Shown: positions 27,465-37,011, numbered from the stretch's first letter. The stretch is DNA of 64,000 nucleotides from Methylobacterium cerastii (GCF_022179125.1 NZ_BPQG01000007.1:120516-184515), one strand, 5' to 3'. The notes: generated from the sequence alone by a model not told the origin. A program made the numbers and translations.

Positions 27465-29582
27465 ATGGCGTTCGACACGGCCCACGTCCCGCCCGCCTCC
27501 GACGCGCCGCGTGCGCAGCGCCGGCCGCACAGCTTCGTCGTCCACGGGCGCACCCTGTCGGACGACTACGCCTGGTTGAAGGCCGAGAACTGGCAGGACG
27601 TCCTCAAGGACCCGTCGGCGCTGCCGGCCGACATCGGCGACTACTTGAGGTCCGAGAACGCCTACGCCGAGGCGGCGCTCGCCGGCGCGGCGCCGCTGCG
27701 CAAAACTTTGGTCGCCGAGATGCGCGGGCGCATCCGCGAGGACGACAGCGGCGTGCCGACGCCGGACGGGCCGTTCGCCTACTACACCCGCCACCGCGAC
27801 GGCGGGCAGCACCCCCTGGTCTGCCGCCGCCCATCCGCGGCCGGCGACGACGCGGGGGCGGAAGAGATCCTGATCGACGGCGACAAGGAGGGCGAGGGCC
27901 TGGCCTTCTTCGAGATCGCAGGCGCCGCCCATTCCGACGACCATGCGCGCCTCGCCTGGGGCGTCGACACCAAGGGCTCGGAGCTGCACGCGATCCGGGT
28001 GCGCGACCTCGCGACCGGGACGGATGCGGCCGACCGCGTCGAGGCGACCTCCGGCGAGGCGGTCTGGTCGGCCGACGGCGCCGGGTTCTGGTACGTCGCG
28101 GTCGACGCCAACCACCGGCCGGCGCGGGTGATGTACCACCGCCTCGGCGCGGAGCAGGCGGACGACGCCACGGTCTACGTCGAGCGCGATTCCGGGTTCT
28201 TCGTCCACATCGGGGCGACGCAGTCGGGCGCCTACCTCACCATCACCGCGAGCGACCACGAGACCTCGGAGGTCCACCTCCTCGACCGCGCCGCGCCGGA
28301 CGGGCGCCTGCGCGTGGTGCAGCCGCGCGAGCCGCTGCTGATCTACTCGGTCGAGCATCGCGGCGCGGACCTCTACATTCTCACCAACGCCGACGGCGCC
28401 GAGGACTTCAAGGTCGTCACCACCCCGGTGGCCGAACCAGGCCGGGGGCACTGGGCCGACCTGGTGCCGCACCGCGCCGGCACCATGATCCGCCACCTGC
28501 ATCTGCTCGCCGACCACCTGGTCCGCCTCGAGGTCGAGAACGCCCGGCCGCGGATCATCGTGCGCGACCTCGCGACCGCCGAGGAGCACGCGGTGGCGTT
28601 CGCGGAGGAGGCCTACTCGCTGGGCCTCCAGCCCGGCTACGAGTTCGAGACGGCGACGATCCGCTTCGCCTATTCCTCGATGACGACGCCGACGGAGACC
28701 TGGGACTACGATTGCGCCACCCGCTCCCGCGCCCTGCGCAAGCGTCAGACCATCCCGAGCGGGCACGCGCCCGAGGACTACGTCACGCGGCGGCTGTTCG
28801 CGACCGCCCCGGACGGGGCGCAGGTGCCGATCTCGCTGCTTCACCGGCGCGACCTCGTCCTCGACGGGACGGCGCCGCTGCTGCTCTACGGCTACGGTGC
28901 CTACGGCACGCTGATGCCGGCGGCGTTCCGCACCAACCTGCTGAGCCTCGTCGACCGCGGCTTCGTCTACGCCATCGCCCACATCCGCGGCGGCACCGAG
29001 AAGGGCTGGCGCTGGTACCTCGACGGCAAGCGCGAGAAGAAGCCCAACACCTTCTCCGACTTCGTCGCCTGCGCCCGAGCGCTGATCGCGGCGCAGTACA
29101 CGTCCGAGAAGCGGATCGTGGCGCATGGCGGCAGCGCCGGCGGCATGCTGATGGGGGCGGTGGCCAACCTCGCCCCGGAGCTGTTCGCCGGCATCGTCGC
29201 CGACGTGCCCTTCGTCGACGTGCTCAACACCATGCTCGACGCCGAGCTGCCGCTGACACCGCCGGAATGGCCGGAATGGGGAAACCCGGCCGAGAGCGAG
29301 GCGGCGTTCCGGACCATCCTGTCGTACTCGCCCTACGACAACGTCGCAGCCAAGGCCTACCCGGCGATCCTGGCGCTCGGCGGCCTCACCGACCCGCGGG
29401 TGACCTATTGGGAGCCGGCCAAATGGGTGGCGCGCCTGCGCGCGACCATGACCGGCGGCGGCCCGGTCCTGCTGCGCACCAACATGGAAGCCGGCCACGG
29501 CGGCGCCGCCGGCCGCTTCGACCGGCTCGAAGAGGTGGCGCTGATCTACGGCTTCGCGTTGGCGGCGGTGGGCGAGGCGTGA
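27465..29582 (+). CDS. ptrB: Oligopeptidase B (prolyl oligopeptidase family, S9A)
   Basis: The 705-residue cytoplasmic serine peptidase cuts short peptides after basic residues. An N-terminal beta-propeller (about residues 70-400) is followed by an alpha/beta hydrolase domain. The latter has YGYGAYGTLMPAAF, AHIRGGTEKGWRWYLDGK, the nucleophile in AHGGSAGGMLMGAVANL, the Asp in LGGLTDPRVTYWEP and the His in NMEAGHGG. ATG 27465 is chosen because it precedes the conserved N-terminus; the frame extends 13 codons upstream to another ATG. It is a single-gene unit, followed by a family D repeat. Confidence 0.93.
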   Translation: MAFDTAHVPPASDAPRAQRRPHSFVVHGRTLSDDYAWLKAENWQDVLKDPSALPADIGDYLRSENAYAEAALAGAAPLRKTLVAEMRGRIREDDSGVPTPDGPFAYYTRHRDGGQHPLVCRRPSAAGDDAGAEEILIDGDKEGEGLAFFEIAGAAHSDDHARLAWGVDTKGSELHAIRVRDLATGTDAADRVEATSGEAVWSADGAGFWYVAVDANHRPARVMYHRLGAEQADDATVYVERDSGFFVHIGATQSGAYLTITASDHETSEVHLLDRAAPDGRLRVVQPREPLLIYSVEHRGADLYILTNADGAEDFKVVTTPVAEPGRGHWADLVPHRAGTMIRHLHLLADHLVRLEVENARPRIIVRDLATAEEHAVAFAEEAYSLGLQPGYEFETATIRFAYSSMTTPTETWDYDCATRSRALRKRQTIPSGHAPEDYVTRRLFATAPDGAQVPISLLHRRDLVLDGTAPLLLYGYGAYGTLMPAAFRTNLLSLVDRGFVYAIAHIRGGTEKGWRWYLDGKREKKPNTFSDFVACARALIAAQYTSEKRIVAHGGSAGGMLMGAVANLAPELFAGIVADVPFVDVLNTMLDAELPLTPPEWPEWGNPAESEAAFRTILSYSPYDNVAAKAYPAILALGGLTDPRVTYWEPAKWVARLRATMTGGGPVLLRTNMEAGHGGAAGRFDRLEEVALIYGFALAAVGEA

Positions 29583-29693
29583 GGGAGAGGCGGCGTTCGG
29601 CTGCCACCGTGCCGAACATCATGACGCGGGAGATGTCCCCCTTCCCAGGTTCCCGATTCACCGATTCCGCACAGCCTCGGATGACGCGCGGCT

Positions 29694-29998
29694 CCCCCCT
29701 CTCCCCGCAGGCGGGGAGAGGCCCGGCTGCACCCCGTCGTGCAGCCGGGAAGCGGAGGCGAAGCCGAAGCGACGGTGAGGGGGAGCTTCCGGAAGAGCCT
29801 CCTCCGGCTCAGCCCCCTCACCGTCGGCTGCCGCCTCGCTTTGCCGACGACGAGGTCGTCAAAGCCCTCTCCCCCACCGAAGTCGGGCCTGCCCGACTTC
29901 GGCAGGCAGGTTCGGATCTCGGGCAAGCCCGAGATCCGTGCGGGGCGAGGGGATGCGCGCAAATCAAGGCGCCAGAAGCAGAGATGTGCGAAGCCTAT
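29694..29998. repeat. Dispersed repeat, family D, with nested element
   Basis: This copy matches 7155-7396 across CTCTCCCCGCAGGCGGGGAG, GAGGCGAAGCCGAAG, the GCTTTGCCGACGACGAGGTC block and the right flank AGCAGAGATGTGCGAAGCC. Its last stem is interrupted at 29877-29938 by the double-hairpin element. The 443 bp between ptrB and the asmA stop contain this repeat and no other feature I can support. Confidence 0.72.
29877..29938. repeat. Nested 62-bp double-hairpin element, copy 2
   Basis: Hairpin 1 is CCGAAGTCGGGC / GCCCGACTTCGG with loop CT; hairpin 2 is CGGATCTCGGGC / GCCCGAGATCCG with loop AA. The outer bases of hairpin 1 differ from copy 1 (22276-22338) in a compensatory way that keeps pairing, which implies selection on structure or independent stem conversion. 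Confidence 0.75.
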
Positions 29999-30025
29999 TG
30001 CGTCTCCTTGAGACGTAGATAGCCC

Positions 30026-33000
30026 TCACGGCTGCGCGGGCGGCGGGCGGATGTCGAGGGGGCGTTCCGGCGGCGGGTCGGGCGTCTCGGTGCGGGCGCG
30101 GCGGGCGGCCTCCTCGGCGGCCTGGGCCTTGAGCCGGGCTTGGCGCGCCGCCTCCTCCGCCGCGGCCTTGTCCACCATCGCCCTGTCCGCCGTCGCTTTG
30201 TCCGCCGCAGCCTTCTCGGCAGCCGCCTTGTCCGCCGCGGCCTTGAGGGCGGCGGCGCGCGCCTTGTCCATCTCGATCCGGGCGCGGCGGCGCTGACGCT
30301 CGGTCTGGTCGGCCTCGATCAGCTCGATCGTTTCCAGCTCGCGCTGCAGCACCAAGGCGGCGAGGCCCGTGGTGAGCGGTCCGACGTCCAGGCTGCGCTC
30401 GGGCGCGGCGAGGGGTCCGGCGAGCCCGAGCTGGATCGCAGGGAGGCCGCCGCCCCAGCCCTTCGGCGCCGTGCCGCCCGAAAGCGTGCCGCGGGCGTCG
30501 AGCCGGCTCGTCCGGAAATCGTAGCCCAGCGTCCCGCTCCAGCGCGCCGCGCCGAGATCGAGGTCGAGCGGGCCGGCCCGCAGGGTCCCGCCGATGACGG
30601 TCGCCGGCGCGGACGCCGTCTGCGTCGTGCCGGCGGCGGCCTTCGACAGCTCCTCCGCGACGAGGGCTTGGAGCCGGCCGTCGCGCAACGGGTCCTCGAT
30701 CTGGAGCGCGCGGGCGAGCGCCCGGCCGATCGCGGCGGGATCGGTCTCGGGCAGGTTGAGGGCGGCCAGCGTGACGCTGCCCGTGCCCGAAAGGTTTGCC
30801 GCCAGGGCCGCAACATCCTCGCCGGAGGTGCCGAAGCGCAGGGCGGCGGAGAGCCGGCCGCCGAGCGGCCCGCCGTCGGCCAGCGCCGGGATCGCCACGT
30901 CGGCGACGGTGCCCTCGCCCGCGATCGCTGCGAGGCCGCTGCGCCGCGACAGGCTCGCCGAACCGGCGATCCTGCCCTCGGCGAGCTTGGCCGAGAGGTC
31001 GCGCACGCTCAGCGTCCCATCCTCGAGCCCGAGCGCCGCGGCGGCGCCCGTGGCGACGAGGCCGCGCCCGAGGTCGAGCCGTTCGACCCGCAGGTCGAGG
31101 GCGGCCGTTAGACCCGGCGCGGGCGGGGCGCCGAACCGCCCGGCGGCGCCCGGCGGCATCACCAGGGCGGCGGCGAGCTGCGGCAGGGACAGGCGGTCGA
31201 GGCGCGCGGTCCCCGACAGGGCCCCGTCCGGGATCCGCACGAGGTTCGCGTCGAGGGCCGCCCCGGCGATCCGCCCGGAGAGCGCGGCGCGCGCGTCGTC
31301 GCCCTGGCGGGTCAGGGCGACGGAGAGGTCCGCCGGCCACGGGCCCGGCGCGAGGGCGGCGGCGCCCGCAAGCGTCAGGAACGGGCCGAGGTCGGCGGTC
31401 TGGAGCCGCAGGGCGCCGGCGGCGGGTGGGCCCCCGTCGCCGGGAAGCCGCAGCGGCGTCGCGGTCGACAGGCTCGCCCCGGCGATCGTGCCCGACGCCT
31501 GCAGCGACAGGCCCCCCTCCGCCGCGCGGGCGGCGACGAGGGACAGGTCGGCCGGCTGCTGCAGGCCGGCGATGTCGGCGCGGCCGAACCAGGTGCCGGC
31601 CCGCGGCGTCGCGAGGTGGACCTTCGCCCCCTCGACCGAGCCGGCGCGGCTGACCAGAGACAGGTCGAGGCTGCCGCCCGCGGCCTTGCCCTCTGCGGCG
31701 AGCCGCAGCGCGTCGGCATCGCCCGCGTCGCGCGCCAGCGTGACCGCGAGGTCGAGGGCGCCGGCCCGCAGGAAGGCGGGGATCAGCCGGGTCTCGGCGG
31801 TCCAGACCCGCTCGATCAGGGCGACGAGGGGGGCCGCCACCGGGGCGGAGATCCGGCCGGCGACGCGCCCCGCGCCGTCGGCGCCGATCCGCCCGGAGAG
31901 CTTCGCGTTGGCCCCGGCCAGATCGGTCACGTCGAGGCTGTCGACGACCAGCGCCGCCCCGTCCGACTGGATGCTGGCCGAGAGCGTGCCGTTCCCGCTG
32001 CCGGTCGCGCCGTAGCGCAGGTCGCGCGCCTCGATGGTGAGGCCGAGGTCGTGGTCGTGCAGGCCCGCGAGCGCGTTGCCGAGCGGCGGCAGGTTGGCGA
32101 CGTCGAGGCCGCGGGCGCGGATCTGCGCATCGACGCGGCCGCGGGTCCGGCCCTCGGCCGCGGCGTAGCGGGCGTTGCCGGTGACCTGCGCCGTGCCGAG
32201 CCCGAGCCGGAGGTTGCGCAGGGAGTACGCGCCGCCGGCCGCGGAGACCTCGGCCGAGACCTCGATGGGCCGCCCGTCGAGGAGCGCCGTCGGCGGCCCG
32301 TCGAGGCCGAGCCGGCGCAGATACCGCCCGAGCCCGTCGGAGGCGGATGCGGCGAGCGTCACCGGGCCGGTGAAGCGCGGGCTCGGATCGGTGTCGATTT
32401 CGCCGCTCGCCGTCACGGTCGCCGCGCCCGGCGCCACGGCCGAGAAGCGCCGCAGCAGCAGGCCGCCGGCGCGCTCGATGGTGCCGGCCGCCTTGAGGTC
32501 GCTCCATTCCTCGAAGCCGAGCACGGCCGTCTCGACCGACAGGTCGAGGTCGAGCATCACCGGCAGGCCGGACGCCGCCTTGCCCGCCTTGCTACCCAGC
32601 TTGGGCAGGCCGCGCGCGAGGAAGGCCTGCCCGCCCGGCGAGAGCAGGAAGGCGTCGAGGTCGAGGCGGCGCGCACCGAGGGTCAGCCCCGCGCGCCAGC
32701 GCCGCAGGTCGATCTGGCCGCCGCCGGACAGGCGCAGGACCTGACCGCCCGGATCGATCTCGGCGTCGACGCCCTCGAACCGGACCAGCGCGCCGCTCGC
32801 CTTGAACTTGCCACCGAGGGTGAACGGCAGGTAGGCGCCCGCGGCCTGGGCCGGCGGGCCGACCACGAGGCGGGCGCTGCCCTCGGCCTCGGCGACGAGG
32901 GCGCGCGGCTCGGAGCCGCGGGTGCCGCGCGGGTCCGCCGGCACGAAGGCGACGCGGGCGTCGGCCTCGAAGCGCGGATGGGTGTCGCCGCCGCCCGAAA

Positions 33001-33640
33001 GCTTCAGCGCGACCGCGCCGTCCGCCCCCGGCTCGCCGCTGACGAGGGTGAACGGCAGGCCGCCGCTGCTGCCCGAGACCCGCCACGGGCCGACGAGCGC
33101 CGGCGCCTGGACCTGCACGGCCTCCGCGTAGAACTGGTCGGTGCGCCCGGTCGACGGCACGAACGTGGTGAGCAGCAGCTGCTGGACGTGAAGGTCTTCG
33201 ACCGCGAGGTCGCGCCCGCGCAGGGTCTCGCCGAGGCCGGCAGGCACCACGAGGGCGTCGCCTTCGGTCACCGGCAGCTTGATCTCGGCGCGGCCGATCC
33301 GCGTCTCCGTGAACCGGACCGCGCCCGACAGCAGCGGGGTCAGGCCGAGCTCGGCCTTGACGAAACGCAGGTCGAGGGCGGGCTTTCCCGCATCGTCGCC
33401 GAGGTGCAGGCGGTCGAGGCGCAGGCGCGGCGAGGGCAGCAGCCGCACGTCGATGCGGCCCTCGGTGCGGACCGTCAGCCCGAGCGAGCGGCTCACGGTC
33501 GCGTCGACGAAGGCGCGATGGGCCGGCCAGTCGATGAAGGGGGGCACGGCGAGCGCCGCGACCAGGATCAGGATGACGGCGCCCGCGAGCGCGGTCAGAA
33601 GGTCACGCACCGTGATCGTTCCGCATGCATCCCGCGCCAC
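30026..33640 (-). CDS. AsmA-family envelope protein, very long, with Ala/Lys coiled-coil tail
   Basis: The 1204-residue protein has one N-terminal membrane helix (TALAGAVILILVAALAVPPF) followed by the AsmA opening FIDWPAHRAFVDATVSRSLG and a long repetitive beta-rich periplasmic region (LDLRFVKAELGLTPLLSG, further AsmA-like DLxV and LSGxG repeats). Such proteins are thought to move phospholipids between the two membranes or aid outer-membrane assembly. Residues about 1110-1180 form a highly charged Ala/Lys/Glu helix (DKAAAEKAAADKATADRAM), then a Pro-rich end (DPPPERPLDIRPPP); a tail like this is unusual. The start is uncertain: GTG 33640 or a later GTG at VRDLLTAL. It is a single-gene unit. 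Confidence 0.87.
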   Translation of the reverse strand: MARDACGTITVRDLLTALAGAVILILVAALAVPPFIDWPAHRAFVDATVSRSLGLTVRTEGRIDVRLLPSPRLRLDRLHLGDDAGKPALDLRFVKAELGLTPLLSGAVRFTETRIGRAEIKLPVTEGDALVVPAGLGETLRGRDLAVEDLHVQQLLLTTFVPSTGRTDQFYAEAVQVQAPALVGPWRVSGSSGGLPFTLVSGEPGADGAVALKLSGGGDTHPRFEADARVAFVPADPRGTRGSEPRALVAEAEGSARLVVGPPAQAAGAYLPFTLGGKFKASGALVRFEGVDAEIDPGGQVLRLSGGGQIDLRRWRAGLTLGARRLDLDAFLLSPGGQAFLARGLPKLGSKAGKAASGLPVMLDLDLSVETAVLGFEEWSDLKAAGTIERAGGLLLRRFSAVAPGAATVTASGEIDTDPSPRFTGPVTLAASASDGLGRYLRRLGLDGPPTALLDGRPIEVSAEVSAAGGAYSLRNLRLGLGTAQVTGNARYAAAEGRTRGRVDAQIRARGLDVANLPPLGNALAGLHDHDLGLTIEARDLRYGATGSGNGTLSASIQSDGAALVVDSLDVTDLAGANAKLSGRIGADGAGRVAGRISAPVAAPLVALIERVWTAETRLIPAFLRAGALDLAVTLARDAGDADALRLAAEGKAAGGSLDLSLVSRAGSVEGAKVHLATPRAGTWFGRADIAGLQQPADLSLVAARAAEGGLSLQASGTIAGASLSTATPLRLPGDGGPPAAGALRLQTADLGPFLTLAGAAALAPGPWPADLSVALTRQGDDARAALSGRIAGAALDANLVRIPDGALSGTARLDRLSLPQLAAALVMPPGAAGRFGAPPAPGLTAALDLRVERLDLGRGLVATGAAAALGLEDGTLSVRDLSAKLAEGRIAGSASLSRRSGLAAIAGEGTVADVAIPALADGGPLGGRLSAALRFGTSGEDVAALAANLSGTGSVTLAALNLPETDPAAIGRALARALQIEDPLRDGRLQALVAEELSKAAAGTTQTASAPATVIGGTLRAGPLDLDLGAARWSGTLGYDFRTSRLDARGTLSGGTAPKGWGGGLPAIQLGLAGPLAAPERSLDVGPLTTGLAALVLQRELETIELIEADQTERQRRRARIEMDKARAAALKAAADKAAAEKAAADKATADRAMVDKAAAEEAARQARLKAQAAEEAARRARTETPDPPPERPLDIRPPPAQP

Positions 33641-33762
33641 CCGGCGGGTTCACGGCGGGCATAGCACGGCCGGCGGCAACCAGCGCCAGCGGGCTTTTGT
33701 CGGGGGCCGGCAGGGTCGTTTCAGGCAGGCCGCCGGATATTTACCGGATCGATCGAGCGCCC

Positions 33763-33798
33763 CCCCCTTCCCTCCCGCTCTGCGGGGGGAGGGAAGGG
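33763..33798 (-). terminator. G/C-rich hairpin between asmA and the 33808 gene
   Basis: CCCCTTCCCTCCCGC and GCGGGGGGAGGGAAGG pair around a short loop TCT; it resembles half of a family A repeat. It lies ten bases past the stop of the small secreted-protein gene on the minus strand and may end that transcript. There is no obvious U-tract. Confidence 0.45.
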
Positions 33799-33807
33799 AC
33801 GGTCCGC

Positions 33808-34044
33808 TTATCGCCGAGGGGCGACGACCACGCCCGGGGTGGGTTGAGGCGCCTGCATCTGCTGGCTGCGCTGGATCTCCATGCGCGTGGTGTTGTTCTG
33901 CGAGGTGATGTTCTGCTGCAGCGCCCGGGACTCGCTCTGGCGGGCGAAGGACTCGTTGGCGGCGTCGGGGTTGCCCTGCCGGACCTGCGCGAGGGCGGGG
34001 GTGGCGGCGAGGACGGCGAGGACGGCGATCGGCACGATGCGCAT
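33808..34044 (-). CDS. Small secreted Gln/Asn-rich protein of unknown function
   Basis: The 78-residue product has a Sec signal peptide (MRIVPIAVLAVLAATPALAQ, cut after ALA) and a short mature chain rich in Gln, Asn, Ser and Thr (SRALQQNITSQNNTTRMEIQ), ending in a Pro-rich basic tail VVVAPRR. AGGAG lies seven bases before the ATG at 34044. There are no cysteines or lipobox, so it is probably a free periplasmic or secreted peptide. I do not recognise the family. It is divergent from the helicase gene, 173 bases away. Confidence 0.7.
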   Translation of the reverse strand: MRIVPIAVLAVLAATPALAQVRQGNPDAANESFARQSESRALQQNITSQNNTTRMEIQRSQQMQAPQPTPGVVVAPRR

Positions 34045-34217
34045 CGGGCGCTCCTGAATCTCGTGTGGTCTTTAATGATGTGGGTCTTGCGATGATCTGA
34101 CCAAGCGGCCGAACGACCCTGGGTTCCCCGCCTGCGACTCCCCGCCTGCAACCGTGCGGGGTGGCGACATCGCGTCCGGGCCTCGACGCCGTTCGCGTTT
34201 TGGTCCAGGGATTGCCG

Positions 34218-36617
34218 ATGCCGAATTCCTCGCATGCGACGCCGCCTTCCGACGCGGGGCGTGGCCCCAGCTCCATCGCCGCCCGCGCCATGGGGGGCTT
34301 GCGCCCGACCGCCGCGTCCTACTTGGATGGCCTGAACGAGGAGCAGCGCCGCGCCGTCGAGGCGACGGAAGGCCCCGTCCTGGTGCTGGCCGGCGCCGGC
34401 ACCGGCAAGACCCGGGTGCTGACCACGCGCATCGCCCACCTGATCAGCACCGGCCGGGCGCGGCCGTTCGACATCCTGTCGGTGACCTTCACCAACAAGG
34501 CCGCGCGGGAGATGAAGCACCGGATCGGCACGCTGGTCGGGCCGGCCGGCGAGGGCATGCCCTGGCTCGGCACCTTCCACGCCATCGGCACCAAGATCCT
34601 GCGCCGCCACGCCGAGCTGGTGGGCCTGAAGTCCGACTTCACGATCCTCGGCACCGACGACCAGCTCCGCCTGATGAAGCAGGTGCTCAAGGACCAGAAC
34701 ATCGACGAGAAGCGCTGGCCGGCGCGCGCGCTCGGCCACGTCATCGACGGCTGGAAGAACCGCGGCCTCGGCCCGGACCAGATCCCCGCCGGCGAGGCGC
34801 AGGCCTTCGCCTTCGGCAAGGGCGGCGACCTCTACACCGCCTACCAGGCGCGGCTCGTGACCCTGAACGCGGTCGACTTCGGCGACCTGCTGCTGCTGTG
34901 CCTCAAGCTGTGGCGCGAGAACCCAGAAGTCCTGACCATCTATCAGGACAAGTTCCGCTACATCCTGGTCGACGAGTACCAGGACACGAACGTCGCCCAG
35001 TACCTCTGGCTCCGCCTGCTCGGGCAGACCCGGAAGAACATCGCCTGCGTCGGCGACGACGACCAGTCGATCTACGGCTGGCGTGGGGCCGAGGTCGACA
35101 ACATCCTGCGCTTCGAGCACGATTTTCCCGGCGCCGTGGTGGTGCGGCTGGAGCGCAACTACCGCTCCACCGGCCACATCCTGGCCGCCGCCTCGGGCCT
35201 GATCGCCAAGAACCAGGGCCGGCTCGGCAAGACGCTGCGGACCGAGGACGAGCTCGGCGAGCCCGTCACCGTGTCGGGCGCCTGGGATTCCGAGGAGGAG
35301 GCGCGGCTTCTGGCGGAATCGATCGAGTCGCTCCAGGCCAAGCAGCACCCGCTTTCCGAAATCGCGGTGCTGGTGCGGATCTCGGCGCAGATGCGCGAGA
35401 TCGAGGACCGCTTCGTCCAGCTCGGCCTGCCCTACCGGGTGATCGGCGGCCCGCGCTTCTACGAGCGCGCCGAGATCCGCGACGCGCTGGCGTACCTCCG
35501 CGCGACCAAGAACCCGTCCGACGACCTCGCCTTCGAGCGGATCGTGAACACCCCCAAGCGCGGCCTGGGCGACGCGACGCTGCAGCAGCTCCACCTCTAT
35601 GCCCGCGCCGAGCAGGTGCCGCTCCTGCACGCCGCGCGAAAGCTCTGCGAGACCGACGAGCTCAAGCCGCGCGTCCGCTCGACGCTGCGCGCGCTCACCG
35701 AGAGCTTTTCGCGCTGGGCGCGGCTCGTCGAGAGCAACCCGCATTCCGAGGTGGCGCAGACCATCCTCGAGGAATCCGGCTACACCGAGATGTGGCAGAA
35801 GGAGAAGTCGGCCGACGCCGCCGGGCGCCTGGAAAACCTCAAGGAGTTCGTCCGCTCCATGGAGGAGTTCCCCGACATGGGCGCCTTCCTCGAGCACGTC
35901 TCGCTGGTGATGGAAGCCTCGGAGGCCGAGGGCGCCGACCGCGTCTCGCTGATGACCCTGCACGCGGCCAAGGGCCTGGAGTTCGACACGGTGTTCCTGC
36001 CCGGCTGGGAGGACGGCCTGTTCCCGAACCAGCGCGCGCTCGACGAGAGCGGCCGCGCCGGCCTGGAGGAGGAGCGGCGCCTCGCCCATGTCGGGCTCAC
36101 GCGCGCCCGCAAGCGGGCAAAGCTGTCGTTCGCCGTCAACCGCCGCATCCACGGCCTGTGGTCCTCCACAATCCCCTCGCGCTTCATCGACGAATTGCCC
36201 GAGACCGCCGTCGACGTGATCGAGGCGCCGGCCCACTTCTCGGCGGGCGCCTCGCGGTTCGACCGCAACCCGCAGCCCTTCGGCTCCAGCTACGGCACGC
36301 CGGGCTGGCAGCGGGCGCAGGCCAACACCGGGCAAGGGAACGGCGGATCCGGCAACTTCGGCAAGGGCGCGGCGCACACCACCGCCCGCGGCTTCGGCGC
36401 CTCGCCCGGCGGCGGGCGCGGCGGGCCGCGCCAGATCGAAGGCGAGCTGATCGCAAAATCCACCGGCGCGCCCTCGGCCTTCGAGACCGGGATGCGGGTT
36501 CTGCACACCAAGTTCGGCCCCGGCGACGTGGCCGCGGTCGACGGCAACAAGCTCACCGTTGACTTCGACAAGGCCGGTCGCAAGATGGTGCTCGACAGCT
36601 TCCTGCAGCCGGCCTGA
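34218..36617 (+). CDS. uvrD: UvrD/PcrA-like ATP-dependent 3'-5' DNA helicase
   Basis: The 799-residue superfamily 1A helicase unwinds DNA in nucleotide excision and mismatch repair. The motifs appear in order: Q-motif LNEEQRRAVEA, Walker A AGAGTGKTR (about 58-66), Ia TFTNKAAREMKHR, II LVDEYQDTN, III GDDDQSIYGWRGA, IV RLERNYRST, V MTLHAAKGLEFDTVFLPG and VI EERRLAHVGLTRARK. The C-terminus has a Gly-rich linker and a Tudor-like end (LHTKFGPGDVAAVDGNKLTV), as in PcrA/UvrD. ATG 34218 was chosen over an in-frame start 19 codons earlier because the extra residues look non-coding. It is a single-gene unit. Confidence 0.95.
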   Translation: MPNSSHATPPSDAGRGPSSIAARAMGGLRPTAASYLDGLNEEQRRAVEATEGPVLVLAGAGTGKTRVLTTRIAHLISTGRARPFDILSVTFTNKAAREMKHRIGTLVGPAGEGMPWLGTFHAIGTKILRRHAELVGLKSDFTILGTDDQLRLMKQVLKDQNIDEKRWPARALGHVIDGWKNRGLGPDQIPAGEAQAFAFGKGGDLYTAYQARLVTLNAVDFGDLLLLCLKLWRENPEVLTIYQDKFRYILVDEYQDTNVAQYLWLRLLGQTRKNIACVGDDDQSIYGWRGAEVDNILRFEHDFPGAVVVRLERNYRSTGHILAAASGLIAKNQGRLGKTLRTEDELGEPVTVSGAWDSEEEARLLAESIESLQAKQHPLSEIAVLVRISAQMREIEDRFVQLGLPYRVIGGPRFYERAEIRDALAYLRATKNPSDDLAFERIVNTPKRGLGDATLQQLHLYARAEQVPLLHAARKLCETDELKPRVRSTLRALTESFSRWARLVESNPHSEVAQTILEESGYTEMWQKEKSADAAGRLENLKEFVRSMEEFPDMGAFLEHVSLVMEASEAEGADRVSLMTLHAAKGLEFDTVFLPGWEDGLFPNQRALDESGRAGLEEERRLAHVGLTRARKRAKLSFAVNRRIHGLWSSTIPSRFIDELPETAVDVIEAPAHFSAGASRFDRNPQPFGSSYGTPGWQRAQANTGQGNGGSGNFGKGAAHTTARGFGASPGGGRGGPRQIEGELIAKSTGAPSAFETGMRVLHTKFGPGDVAAVDGNKLTVDFDKAGRKMVLDSFLQPA

Positions 36618-37011
36618 CGCCGCCGCGGGACGGCGTCGGGTAGAGGCGTAGGACGCGACCTTGGGCGGACCGGACACGGCCCCATCCCCCGACCTTCCCG
36701 GCGTACGACACGCCCGTCTCCGAACCATTTCGGCAACACCCGTCCAACACCGTCATGCGGTCGTCGCAGGCGGCGATTCTATGGTGCGCGCGTTGCATGC
36801 TCCTGCAACGACGAGACCGGCCGCATTCGCGGCTCGCCTTGTCCACAAGCTTCGTGTCGTGGGCCGGAACCGGCTCGAGGCAGCCTGATTGCTTTGAGAG
36901 AGGCATAGTAAGCCCCGTCACGAAGGTAGAGCGAAGAGCGGTCCCGAGGTTAGCAAGTTCCTAGCTTAGCAAGTCCTTTTGGTTAGCAAGTCCCACGCGG
37001 AGTGTTGATCG
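36618..37011. other. Intergenic region upstream of phoH
   Basis: No gene is supported in these 394 bp; short open frames here have no coding character. The last 65 bases hold three direct repeats of TTAGCAAGT and are AT-richer than the rest, so they probably contain the phoH promoter. Confidence 0.5.
36950..36991 (+). promoter_or_regulatory. Three direct repeats upstream of phoH
   Basis: TTAGCAAGT occurs at 36950-36958, 36966-36974 and 36983-36991, with start-to-start spacing of 16 and 17 bases; the last two are followed by CC. The third ends 20 bases before the phoH ATG, so bound protein would block transcription start or translation. This could be an operator array or a leftover tandem duplication. 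Confidence 0.5.

Noticed and set aside
27324-29498. A 700-codon open frame on the minus strand opposite ptrB
   Set aside because: The opposite strand encodes an intact oligopeptidase with all catalytic motifs; the antisense product has none.
36618-37011. Small genes between uvrD and phoH
   Set aside because: The open frames have no ribosome site, start motif or protein-like composition.
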